This document shows positions 1-7,144 of a stretch of 12,217 nt of DNA, piece after piece; position 1 is the stretch's first letter, and the number at the start of each line of letters is the position of its first letter. The position numbers and the translations under genes are program-made. The notes under the pieces are model-generated. The model had not been told where the DNA came from, ran no database searches, and saw only the letters and a list, made by a program, of their open reading frames with translations. The stretch is taken from the NCBI GenBank assembly GCA_929200175.1, contig CAKMYR010000031.1:1-12217 (forward strand). The letters are read 5' to 3'. This stretch comes from an uncultured Gammaproteobacteria bacterium. Its GTDB lineage: Bacteria; Pseudomonadota; Gammaproteobacteria; PS1; Pseudothioglobaceae.

Positions 1-1078
1 TGGTTTTTGAAAAATCAAATTTATCAAAATATTTACGCAAATTCTGATGTCTATTTAATGCTTCTAAAATAAAGTATTTTTTGTATTTCAAAAATAACTG
101 ATTATCTATCAACACATTACAATTACCAAAATAATAAGGAATGTGTTTAGAAAAACTCTTAAATACATCTACATAAACATAATATTCTAACTTGTCTTTA
201 TCAATAATAATTGAGTTATTGCTATATTGATTAACAAAAGTCCTATTTCTTTTAAGTGCGTTAATATCACGCATTGTCCAAAAAAGTATATCGTCTTTTT
301 TTAGTTTTTTATTTTTACTAGGGTATTTATCCAAATAACAAGAAATATCCTCAAAATCATTTATTTTTAAACTATTACCATCTGCTACTTCAAATGCAAA
401 ATTATTAATATAATCATAATTCATTGGCTTTTTACTTTTCTTATACAACCCAATAATAATAGGAAAAGCTGTACTTTTAGATAATTTACTAAATGAGCAA
501 CTACTTATAATTTTTGCTTGAAGTAATTTATATTTATTAGTAAATTGTTTTAATAAATTAAAGTTTGAAGGTTTTATTAAATAAGATAAAGGATGTAAAA
601 CACATACAATATCAGCATTTAAATTATTATAAGATAATAAAAAAGACATTCCTAAATCCCTAGTTTTTATATCTTCATCAATCTTAATATTATTTGATTT
701 TATGTGTTTTTTTATAATTGAAGTTCTATCGTTATAAGGAGGATTGCCTATTATGCATAAATGGCTATTTTTATTTATATTGTATTTTTTTCTGTTAATA
801 CTAAATAAAGCGTTAGTATTATAAAATTCAATGTTATTATTATTTCTTGCTGTTTTTATAGCTAATTCATCGATATCATTGCCAATTTGTTTATGGCTAG
901 AATTGTGTTTAAAAAAATTACCATAACCACAAGCATTATCTAATATTACCGAATCATCTCTTAGATACGGATTTATCATCTCCCAGACAACATCTACATA
1001 ATTTTTATCAGTATAGTATGAACCTAAATTTATCCTAGCTTTGTCATCTAAATGATCTTGTTCTAAGGCTTTTAACAT
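1..1078 (-). CDS. N6-adenine DNA methyltransferase, partial (3' end beyond left edge)
   Basis: This frame stays open for 359 codons from an ATG at 1078 to the window edge, so the C-terminus is missing. It looks like a gamma-class (TaqI/Eco57I-like) DNA adenine methylase. In order, I see a motif X-like LGSYYTDKNYVD (residues 18-29), SAM motif I as LDNACGYGNFF (46-56, a variant of the usual DPACGSGxF), an acidic motif II NDID (67-70), and catalytic motif IV NPPY (112-115). The region after it would hold target recognition; I cannot infer the site. The start overlaps the nuoD stop by one base (TAATG), which suggests translational coupling. The gene is AT-richer than nuoD (about 20-27% GC in lines I counted), and 9 of its 11 arginine codons are AGA/AGG, unlike purF, where CGN dominates. 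This supports acquisition by transfer. It may be a type II modification gene with a nuclease further left, or an orphan methylase. The family is clear; the subtype is not. Confidence 0.88.
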   Translation of the reverse strand, partial: MLKALEQDHLDDKARINLGSYYTDKNYVDVVWEMINPYLRDDSVILDNACGYGNFFKHNSSHKQIGNDIDELAIKTARNNNNIEFYNTNALFSINRKKYNINKNSHLCIIGNPPYNDRTSIIKKHIKSNNIKIDEDIKTRDLGMSFLLSYNNLNADIVCVLHPLSYLIKPSNFNLLKQFTNKYKLLQAKIISSCSFSKLSKSTAFPIIIGLYKKSKKPMNYDYINNFAFEVADGNSLKINDFEDISCYLDKYPSKNKKLKKDDILFWTMRDINALKRNRTFVNQYSNNSIIIDKDKLEYYVYVDVFKSFSKHIPYYFGNCNVLIDNQLFLKYKKYFILEALNRHQNLRKYFDKFDFSKT

Positions 1079-2331
1079 TATCTATCAATCTCTCCAAATA
1101 CAATGTCTTGCGTTCCTATTACTGTTACTACATCTGACAACATATGTCCTTTTACCATTTCATTCATAGCAGATAAATGTGCAAAGCCTGGAGCTCGAAT
1201 TTTTACTCTATATGGTTTATTAGCACCGTCTGAAACCAAATATATACCAAATTCACCTTTAGGATGCTCTACTGCAGAATATACTTCGCCTTCGTCTAAA
1301 GAATAGCCTTCGGTAAATAATTTAAAATGATGGATTAATGATTCCATATCTCCAGTCATATTAGTTTTACTAGGAGGTGATACTTTATGATTATCACTCA
1401 TAACAGGGCCTGGATTATTTTTTAACCAGTTCACACATTGTTTAATAATGTTATTTGATTGCTGCATTTCTTCCATGCGCACTAAATAACGATCATAACA
1501 ATCTCCAGTTAATCCAACAGGAATATCAAAATCTAACTCATCATATACAGAATAAGGCTGATGTTTACGTAAATCCCATTCAACTCCAGAGCCACGCAAC
1601 ATTGGACCAGTAAACCCTAGTTGTTTTGCTCTTTTAGCTGAAACAACACCTATATTAACCAAGCGCTGCTTCCAAATACGATTATCAGTTAATAAGCCGT
1701 TATATTGTTTAAGGTTTGCTGGAAATTGCTCAGTAAAATCATAAATAAAATCAAGCAATGAGCCGTTACGATTTTCATTTAACTTAGCTAATTCTTCTTT
1801 AGAACGAAACTTTGATTCTAAATATTTAGGCATCTCATCAGGCAAATCACGATAAACACCTCCAGGACGATAATAAGTAGCATGCATACGCGAGCCAGAT
1901 ACAGCCTCATAACAATCAATTAATTTTTCTCTTTCTTTAAAACAATAAAGAAAAATACTCATAGCGCCAACATCAATTCCATGAGTTCCTAACCACATTA
2001 AATGATTCAATAAGCGAGTGATTTCATCAAACATTACACGAATATATTTAGCTCTTTTAGGTACTTCAATCCCTAACATTTTTTCAATAGCCATAACATA
2101 AGCATGCTCATTACACATCATAGATACATAATCTAACCTATCCATATAACCAATAGATTGATTATAAGGCTTTGATTCTACTAATTTTTCTGTACCTCTG
2201 TGTAACAGTCCAATATGTGGATCAGCATTTTCAACTACTTCTCCATTAAGCTCTAAAATAAGACGAAGTACGCCATGTGCTGCAGGATGTTGAGGTCCAA
2301 AATTAAGTGTGTAATTACGAATTTCAGCCAT
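1078..2331 (-). CDS. nuoD: NADH-quinone oxidoreductase subunit D (49 kDa subunit)
   Basis: NuoD is a peripheral-arm subunit of respiratory complex I. With NuoB it forms the quinone-binding pocket near cluster N2, at the cytoplasmic face of the inner membrane. The protein is 417 residues, the usual length for a stand-alone NuoD. Landmarks are FGPQHPAAHGVLR (11-23), GLLHRGTEKL (41-50), DRLDY (64-68) and the hallmark ending FGEIDR (412-417). The ATG at 2331 lies inside nuoC, overlapping its end by 8 bp, so the two are probably translated in a coupled way. NuoC and NuoD are separate here, unlike the NuoCD fusion of E. coli. The gene is intact and has noticeably higher GC than the methyltransferase that follows it. 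nuoE, the usual next gene, is not next. The identification is certain. Confidence 0.98.
   Translation of the reverse strand: MAEIRNYTLNFGPQHPAAHGVLRLILELNGEVVENADPHIGLLHRGTEKLVESKPYNQSIGYMDRLDYVSMMCNEHAYVMAIEKMLGIEVPKRAKYIRVMFDEITRLLNHLMWLGTHGIDVGAMSIFLYCFKEREKLIDCYEAVSGSRMHATYYRPGGVYRDLPDEMPKYLESKFRSKEELAKLNENRNGSLLDFIYDFTEQFPANLKQYNGLLTDNRIWKQRLVNIGVVSAKRAKQLGFTGPMLRGSGVEWDLRKHQPYSVYDELDFDIPVGLTGDCYDRYLVRMEEMQQSNNIIKQCVNWLKNNPGPVMSDNHKVSPPSKTNMTGDMESLIHHFKLFTEGYSLDEGEVYSAVEHPKGEFGIYLVSDGANKPYRVKIRAPGFAHLSAMNEMVKGHMLSDVVTVIGTQDIVFGEIDR
1090..1095 (-). promoter_or_regulatory. Possible ribosome binding site of the methyltransferase
   Basis: GGAGAG on the minus strand lies 11 bases before the methyltransferase ATG. 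It is also the Gly-Glu codons of the conserved FGE(I/V)DR ending of NuoD, so the newcomer may be borrowing a Shine-Dalgarno-like sequence that was already there. The spacing is a little long, and the match could be coincidental. Confidence 0.3.
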
Positions 2332-2947
2332 CTTTATTTCTAATTACTCTAGGTACATTAACATTAGGCTCAATACTAACTGGCTGATAAATAATTCTGC
2401 CTAAAGTATCATCATACAACATTTCAACTTCTCCAATAAGAGGAAAATCTTTTCTTAATGGATGTCCTGTAAAACCGTAATCAGTAAGAATTCTCCGTAA
2501 ATCTGTATGGTTTTCAAACAAAATTCCCATTAAATCAAAAACTTCTCGTTCATACCAATCAGCAACAGGCCAAATATTGGTTACTGATTCAATAATAGGA
2601 TTATCTTCACTAAGATATGTTTTAACTCTAACTCTATTGTTTTTAACAACAGATAATAAATGATAAACTACCGCAAAACGCTTACCGTCATATTTAGTAT
2701 TAATTTGATTTTCACGAGCCCTGCTAAAACCAGATTGACTAGCATTAGCATTCCAGTCTGATTTGCCATAATCTAAATAATCAACTGAACATAAATCAAT
2801 TAAAGTATCGAAATCAAAATCATCTTTTAACTGCAAACAACTTTTTATTATATCTTCAGCTTTAACTATGATAGTTAATTCATCATAAGCATCAATTATA
2901 TTATTTTCCCCAAACTCTTTAATTAATTTTGACTTAAGTTCAGACAT
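2324..2947 (-). CDS. nuoC: NADH-quinone oxidoreductase subunit C (30 kDa subunit)
   Basis: NuoC belongs to the hydrophilic connecting fragment of complex I and packs against NuoD. The protein is 207 residues. The family signature runs from about 133 to 154, with DLMGI at 138-142 and DLRRIL at 149-154, followed by GHPLRKDFPL (161-170) and a C-terminal extension ending in VPRVIRNKDG. The stretch at about 61-90 between DYLDYGKSDW and GKRFAVVYHLLS is the extra segment found in beta- and gammaproteobacterial forms with an unfused NuoC. The ATG at 2947 shares one base with the nuoB stop (TAATG), and the gene end overlaps nuoD by 8 bp. Those two junctions fix it as an internal gene of the nuoABCD operon. 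No Shine-Dalgarno is visible, so initiation probably depends on coupling. Confidence 0.97.
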   Translation of the reverse strand: MSELKSKLIKEFGENNIIDAYDELTIIVKAEDIIKSCLQLKDDFDFDTLIDLCSVDYLDYGKSDWNANASQSGFSRARENQINTKYDGKRFAVVYHLLSVVKNNRVRVKTYLSEDNPIIESVTNIWPVADWYEREVFDLMGILFENHTDLRRILTDYGFTGHPLRKDFPLIGEVEMLYDDTLGRIIYQPVSIEPNVNVPRVIRNKDG

Positions 2948-3426
2948 TATGTTATAGCTATAGTATTAGTTCTACGAATTTTATCTTGTAATTGCAAAAT
3001 ACCGTACATTAAGGCTTCTGCAGTTGGTGGACAACCGGGCACATAGATATCAACCGGAACAATACGATCACAACCACGAACAACAGAATAAGAATAATGA
3101 TAATATCCTCCTCCATTTGCACAAGAACCCATAGAAATTACCCATCTTGGCTCTGGCATTTGATCATATACTTTACGCAAAGCAGGAGCCATTTTATTAG
3201 TAAGAGTTCCTGCAACAATCATTAAATCAGCTTGTCTAGGTGTAGGTCTAAACATAACACCAAATCTATCTAAATCATAACGTGAAGAGCCTGCTTCCAT
3301 CATTTCAATTGCACAACAAGCTAGCCCAAATGTTACAGGCCATAAAGAACCTGTTCGAGCCCAATTAATCACCTGATCTAAAGAAGTGGTTACAAACCCT
3401 TCTTTCATTAAACCTTCAATTGCCAT
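2947..3426 (-). CDS. nuoB: NADH-quinone oxidoreductase subunit B (PSST, cluster N2)
   Basis: NuoB carries the [4Fe-4S] cluster N2 that passes electrons to quinone in complex I. The protein is 159 residues and typical of beta/gammaproteobacterial NuoB. The four cluster cysteines are present as adjacent Cys37-Cys38 in LACCAIEMM, Cys102 in SMGSCANGGGYY, and Cys132 in YVPGCPP. The N-terminus MAIEGLMKEGF matches the normal start of this family, which supports the ATG at 3426. It lies 54 bp downstream of nuoA; that spacer is AT-rich with no clear ribosome binding site or terminator. Its stop overlaps the nuoC ATG by one base. All key residues are intact. Confidence 0.98.
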   Translation of the reverse strand: MAIEGLMKEGFVTTSLDQVINWARTGSLWPVTFGLACCAIEMMEAGSSRYDLDRFGVMFRPTPRQADLMIVAGTLTNKMAPALRKVYDQMPEPRWVISMGSCANGGGYYHYSYSVVRGCDRIVPVDIYVPGCPPTAEALMYGILQLQDKIRRTNTIAIT

Positions 3427-3480
3427 ATTATTTACTAATTTATTAAATTTTTATATATTGTATATTAATTTTAACAAGGT

Positions 3481-3837
3481 CTATTCCCATTCTAAAGCAC
3501 CTTTTTTCCATTCAAATATAAAACCAACCACAAGCAATAATAAAAAAATGCTCATAGCAATAAATCCAAACCATCCAAGCTCAGACTGAACAACTGCCCA
3601 AGGAAATACAAACGCTACTTCTAAATCAAACAAAATGAATAAAATAGCTACCAAATAATAACGCACATTAAAATACATTCTAGAATCATCAAAAGCTGGA
3701 AATCCACATTCAAACTGAGATTTTTTATCTGCATAAGGTTTGCTAGGGCCTAATAAGTACCCAATAAGAATAGGGCCTATGCCAAAAGCTATCCCTAAAA
3801 AAATAAAAACCATAATAGGCAAATAATTCTCTAACAT
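3481..3837 (-). CDS. nuoA: NADH-quinone oxidoreductase subunit A (ND3-like)
   Basis: NuoA is a small membrane subunit of complex I at the junction of the membrane and peripheral arms. From the chosen ATG the protein is 118 residues with three membrane segments (about 6-28, 58-80 and 89-109). The loop after the first helix has ECGF (43-46), whose cysteine corresponds to the switch-loop Cys of mitochondrial ND3. FDLE (70-73) and the C-terminal WKKGALEWE (110-118) are also family hallmarks. I chose the ATG at 3837 because MLENYLP is a usual NuoA N-terminus; an in-frame GTG at 3843 would add two residues. Neither has a good Shine-Dalgarno. It is the first gene of the nuo operon, which diverges from trmB. 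Confidence 0.95.
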   Translation of the reverse strand: MLENYLPIMVFIFLGIAFGIGPILIGYLLGPSKPYADKKSQFECGFPAFDDSRMYFNVRYYLVAILFILFDLEVAFVFPWAVVQSELGWFGFIAMSIFLLLLVVGFIFEWKKGALEWE

Positions 3838-3843
3838 TTCCAC

Positions 3844-3955
3844 ATTTTAAATAATAAAGCAAATATTATAACTGTTTGTAATATAATCTTAGTTATTTTT
3901 TAACAAAATACTTAAACTTAAATCTTACAAAAACTTAAAAATAACATCTGCTAGA
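3844..3955. promoter_or_regulatory. Divergent intergenic region, nuo operon and trmB promoters
   Basis: This gap separates two divergent genes, so it must hold at least the nuo promoter and probably one for trmB. On the minus strand a weak sigma70-like pair is TTGTTA (3901-3906) and TATTAC (3878-3883) with a 17 bp spacer. An isolated TATAAT lies on the minus strand at 3865-3870 and another on the plus strand at 3882-3887, neither with a good -35 box. The region is about 85% AT, so such matches are cheap. I see no convincing Fnr, ArcA or other operator. Confidence 0.4.
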
Positions 3956-4642
3956 ATGCACATAAAAACTAATAATAATTTTAGAATAAAAAGCTTTGTT
4001 AGACGCTCAGGCAGATTAACAAAAGGACAGCAAAAAGGCATAACTGATTTATGGAATAATTATGTTATAGAAGGTGATGAATTAATAAATTTTAATCAAG
4101 TTTTTAATAACAATAATAAAGTAGTACTAGAAATAGGTTTTGGAAATGGAGATAGTTTGATTCAAACAGCAATGCAAAAACCAGACAATAATTATCTAGG
4201 AATTGATGTCTATAAAAAAGGTATAGCTCGTTTAATTAATAATATAAATAAAAATCAACTAACTAATCTTAAAATAATTGAAGGAGATGCTGTATTAGTT
4301 TTAGAAAATAATATTAAAAATAATTCTCTTAAAAAAGTACAATTATTTTTTCCAGATCCTTGGCATAAAAAAAAACATCACAAGCGTAGATTAATACAAA
4401 CTAAATTTCTTGATTTACTATCTACTAAAATAATTAATAATGGTATTATTCATATTGCTACTGATTGGGAAAATTACGCTAAAGAGATGATTGCGATATT
4501 AGAAAATCATCCTCACTTTAAAAATACAGTTGGAAGCACTATATATAATAAAGAGATTAATAGGCCTATTACTAAATTTGAAAAACGCGGTAAATTATTA
4601 GGACACAAAATATGGGATTTAATTTTTATAAATGATAAGTAA
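3956..4642 (+). CDS. trmB: tRNA (guanine-N7-)-methyltransferase
   Basis: TrmB uses SAM to make m7G at position 46 in the variable loop of tRNAs. The 228 residues match the family length. The Rossmann SAM motif is LEIGFGNGD (58-66), the acidic end of the next strand is GIDVY (82-86), and the TrmB signature FPDPWHKKKHHKRR is at 132-145. ATDWENYA (168-175) and the C-terminal RPITKFEKRG...GHKIWDL block (203-221) are the usual catalytic and tRNA-contacting segments. The N-terminal VRRSGRLTKGQ (15-25) is also typical. No Shine-Dalgarno precedes the ATG. It opens a plus-strand run divergent from nuoA, and its last 11 bp overlap fxsA, so the two are probably cotranscribed. Confidence 0.96.
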   Translation: MHIKTNNNFRIKSFVRRSGRLTKGQQKGITDLWNNYVIEGDELINFNQVFNNNNKVVLEIGFGNGDSLIQTAMQKPDNNYLGIDVYKKGIARLINNINKNQLTNLKIIEGDAVLVLENNIKNNSLKKVQLFFPDPWHKKKHHKRRLIQTKFLDLLSTKIINNGIIHIATDWENYAKEMIAILENHPHFKNTVGSTIYNKEINRPITKFEKRGKLLGHKIWDLIFINDK

Positions 4643-5048
4643 ACCAATATTTTTTATTATAGCAATATTATTAGAAATCTATGTATTAGCATCGGTAGGA
4701 GGTGCTATAGGTGGATTCTTAACAGTATTATTAGTAGTTATAACTGCCTTAGTTGGTTTAACACTGCTAAAAAAGCAAGGATTTTCAGAATTGAATATGG
4801 CAAAAATAAAAAATATTCAATCACCTAATACAGAAATACTAGAAAGAGTAGTTATCATCATATCTAGTATATTACTAATTATTCCAGGATTTATCACTGA
4901 TACTATTGGGATTTTAGGAATTATTCCTTTAACTAGAATGTATTTTCTTAAAAAGATACTAAGTAAAAACTTTGCAAAAAAATTTAAATATCAAAAACAA
5001 CAAGAAAACAAAAAAGAAACTATTGAAGGGCAATTTTGGGAAGATTGA
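4632..5048 (+). CDS. fxsA: FxsA family inner-membrane protein
   Basis: The protein is 138 residues and related to E. coli FxsA (158 aa), a cytoplasmic-membrane protein named because its overproduction relieves F-plasmid exclusion of phage T7. Its normal role is not known. Predicted membrane segments are at about 5-22, 26-46 and 73-98. Family landmarks are LEIYVLASVGG (14-24), the GLTLLKKQGF block (42-51), IIPGFITDTIGILGIIPLTR (83-102), and the C-terminal IEGQFWED, equivalent to the conserved EGEF-like tail. A basic, charged stretch (107-130) should be cytoplasmic. It starts 11 bp inside trmB, and its stop TGA is overlapped by folC, so all three look like one transcription unit. In E. coli fxsA lies by groES, so the placement next to folC is a lineage feature. 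Confidence 0.9.
   Translation: MISKPIFFIIAILLEIYVLASVGGAIGGFLTVLLVVITALVGLTLLKKQGFSELNMAKIKNIQSPNTEILERVVIIISSILLIIPGFITDTIGILGIIPLTRMYFLKKILSKNFAKKFKYQKQQENKKETIEGQFWED
5025..5030 (+). promoter_or_regulatory. Ribosome binding site for the TTG start of folC
   Basis: GAAGGG lies 5 bases before the TTG at 5036, inside the end of fxsA. It is the only well-spaced Shine-Dalgarno-like sequence I find before a gene in the window, and it decides for the TTG at 5036 over the in-frame TTG at 5045. It overlaps codons of the conserved FxsA tail, so it could be fortuitous. Confidence 0.4.
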
Positions 5049-6247
5049 AAACTCTAAAAGATTGGCTTGACTGGCAAAATAAACTTCACCATAAAGAAAT
5101 AGATCTTAGCCTTGATAGATTATTTGTTATCTATAAAAAACTATTTAAAAATGGAGTTCCTTTTGCAGTTATTAGTGTTGCTGGCACTAATGGCAAAGGA
5201 TCTACTATAGCATTCATTGATAGCATTTATCAACAATCAGACTTTAAAGTAGGCGCTTTTACATCTCCACATTTAATAAAATATAATGAGCGTTTTAGGA
5301 TAAACGGCAAACTAGTAAGCGATGAAGATATATGTGATGCATTTAGTGTAATTGAAAAATTAAGAGGTGAAATATCATTAACATATTTTGAATTCTCAAC
5401 ATTAGCAGCATTAATCATATTTGCGAAAATGAATGTTGATATAGCTATTTTAGAAGTAGGAATGGGCGGAAGGCTAGATGCTGTTAATATCGTAGATGCT
5501 GATGTTAGTATAATTACCAATATTGCAATTGATCATACTGAATATTTAGGAAATAATAGAGAAAAAATAGGCTTTGAAAAAGCTGGCATTATGCGTAAAA
5601 ATAAACCTTGTTTATACGGCAATGATGATATCCCAAACAGCATTAAATTCCATGCCAAAGAAATAAATGCAAAACTAATTTTTGTTAATAACATTTACAC
5701 TGGAAAAATTAATCTAAAAGGAGAGCACCAAAGAAATAATGCAGCTCTTGCCATTAAAGCAGTGGAGCAAATGCAAGCTTTATTAGCTATTACTAAAAAA
5801 CAAATAAAAACTGGTATTGAAAAAGCTAATTTATTAGCCAGAATGCAAACTATAACTATTAACAACAAGCAAATTGTTTTAGATGTAGCTCATAATGAAT
5901 CTGCTGTTAAAACTTTATCTTCAACGTTGAAAAAAGATAATGTCGCTAGTTTGGCAATTTTTGCTGCTCTTGCCGACAAAGATATTTCTTCTATGATAGA
6001 GCAAATAGATAATTTGGTGGATAAATGGTTACTGGTGCCAATTTATGCCGATAGAGCAATACCAACCAATAAGTTAATAAAAAAATTTAGTATTAATACA
6101 AAAGTTAGTATTTGTCAAAGCATGCAAGAAGCTATTTTACAAGCTATTAATTGTAAAAATATTGATAGAATTATCATTTTAGGATCTTTTTATACAGTGG
6201 CTGATGCTATAAAAATTATCGATAATTTGAAACAAAATGTATTGTAA
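5036..6247 (+). CDS. folC: Bifunctional folylpolyglutamate / dihydrofolate synthase
   Basis: FolC is a Mur-ligase-like ATPase in the cytoplasm that adds glutamate to dihydropteroate and to reduced folates. The protein is 403 residues from the TTG at 5036, slightly shorter than E. coli FolC (422). The P-loop is AGTNGKGS (49-56). Other landmarks are FTSPHL (75-80), LTYFEF (115-120), LEVGMGGRLDAVN (139-151), IAIDHTEYLG (163-172), EKAGI (181-185, with the lysine that is carbamylated in the family), GEHQRNNAALA (229-239) and DVAHN (283-287). The usual LPGR before the last block reads LLAR (266-269), and HNP reads HNE; both are deviations. A second in-frame TTG at 5045 would overlap the fxsA stop by 3 bp and remove three residues. 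No ATG is possible near this point, so a TTG start seems real. Confidence 0.95.
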   Translation: MGRLKTLKDWLDWQNKLHHKEIDLSLDRLFVIYKKLFKNGVPFAVISVAGTNGKGSTIAFIDSIYQQSDFKVGAFTSPHLIKYNERFRINGKLVSDEDICDAFSVIEKLRGEISLTYFEFSTLAALIIFAKMNVDIAILEVGMGGRLDAVNIVDADVSIITNIAIDHTEYLGNNREKIGFEKAGIMRKNKPCLYGNDDIPNSIKFHAKEINAKLIFVNNIYTGKINLKGEHQRNNAALAIKAVEQMQALLAITKKQIKTGIEKANLLARMQTITINNKQIVLDVAHNESAVKTLSSTLKKDNVASLAIFAALADKDISSMIEQIDNLVDKWLLVPIYADRAIPTNKLIKKFSINTKVSICQSMQEAILQAINCKNIDRIIILGSFYTVADAIKIIDNLKQNVL

Positions 6248-6289
6248 AATCATTATTTTACCCACAATATTCATATATCTTTATAGTTA

Positions 6290-7141
6290 ATGGAAAATTT
6301 TTTCACAAATATTTGGCTTAATATAACTTCTCTAGTATGGGCTGATTATCTTGCTATTTTAATTTTATTGACATTTATTTATATTAGCATTAAAAATGGA
6401 TTAGCCAAAGGAATTATTAACTTATCTTTCTTTTTAATAGCGATTATAGCGACTTTTTTGTTTTATGAGCAACTAGCTAGCACTAGACTTATTATGTGGC
6501 TTCCTATTGATGAAAAATCTAAATTAATTAGCTCTTTTATACTTATTTTTATTACTGTAATTGCAATTAAACAATTTTTATATAAATCTGTAGAGCTCTT
6601 ATCTAAAATCAACAATCCTTGTATGTTAAATATTTTCTTTGCTTTTAAATTATTTATAATTTTTAATACATTATTTAGCTGGCACTACTTAGATTTAATT
6701 GCTAATCTTTATATTACAAGTGTTATAATAACTAATGAATCTCTTAGAGTTATACTTTCTTTTATTGCGGTTTTTTCCATTGTAAGTGTTGGGCTTTCAT
6801 TTATGATAAAATTGTTAAACATATCAGTTGATACAAATAAACCTTGCTTATTAGCACCATTTTTTCAAAAAATAATAAATTATTCAGCTATGCTTAATGT
6901 AGTTTTAATTGAAAATAATGAAAAAACCCTAAAAAATATATTGCTTTTTACTTTAATTGGTTTAATTAATGGTATTTTAGTACTATTTATTGTATTTTTT
7001 ATACTAAGCAATATGAATTGGTTCTATCAGCAAAATTATTGGATTGAAGCCAAAGGAATATTAAAGATTTTTAAAGATTTTATTACTTATATAAAACCGG
7101 AGTTATCTGAATATTTACTATTTATTCAGATTGATAAATAA
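6290..7141 (+). CDS. cvpA: Enlarged CvpA-family membrane protein
   Basis: This is a very hydrophobic protein of 283 residues, between folC and purF, where cvpA sits in other gammaproteobacteria. E. coli CvpA is 162 residues; it was named for colicin V production and its biochemical role is unclear. Residues 17-62, starting VWADYLAI and running through NGLAKGIINLSFF, match the CvpA N-terminus (VWIDYAII... RGFVREALSL). Residues about 214-270, with GLINGILVLFIV and a Trp-containing tail, match its C-terminus. The extra length lies between: the middle helix pair seems to occur twice, at about 78-129 and 149-200, each with a hydrophobic helix, a basic amphipathic stretch and an N(K)PC turn (109-111 and 183-186). 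I count six to seven membrane segments. No dedD gene precedes it. The ATG has no Shine-Dalgarno; the 42 bp spacer before it shows no PUR-box-like operator. The gene ends 3 bp before purF. Confidence 0.75.
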   Translation: MENFFTNIWLNITSLVWADYLAILILLTFIYISIKNGLAKGIINLSFFLIAIIATFLFYEQLASTRLIMWLPIDEKSKLISSFILIFITVIAIKQFLYKSVELLSKINNPCMLNIFFAFKLFIIFNTLFSWHYLDLIANLYITSVIITNESLRVILSFIAVFSIVSVGLSFMIKLLNISVDTNKPCLLAPFFQKIINYSAMLNVVLIENNEKTLKNILLFTLIGLINGILVLFIVFFILSNMNWFYQQNYWIEAKGILKIFKDFITYIKPELSEYLLFIQIDK

Positions 7142-7144
7142 TAT

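Noticed and set aside
1103..1306. Plus-strand open frame opposite nuoD
   Set aside because: It lies entirely antisense within the strongly conserved nuoD, and its translation resembles no family; it is a by-product of nuoD codon use.
3386..3589. Plus-strand open frame across the nuoB/nuoA gap
   Set aside because: It is antisense to the start of nuoB and the end of nuoA, both certain genes, and has a low-complexity Asn/Ile/Lys-rich translation.
5230..5520. Minus-strand open frame inside folC
   Set aside because: It is antisense to the conserved core of folC, Ser/Ile-rich, and has no recognisable domain.
6248..6289. PurR-type operator before cvpA-purF
   Set aside because: No palindrome resembling the PUR box is present in the spacer; it is plain AT-rich DNA.
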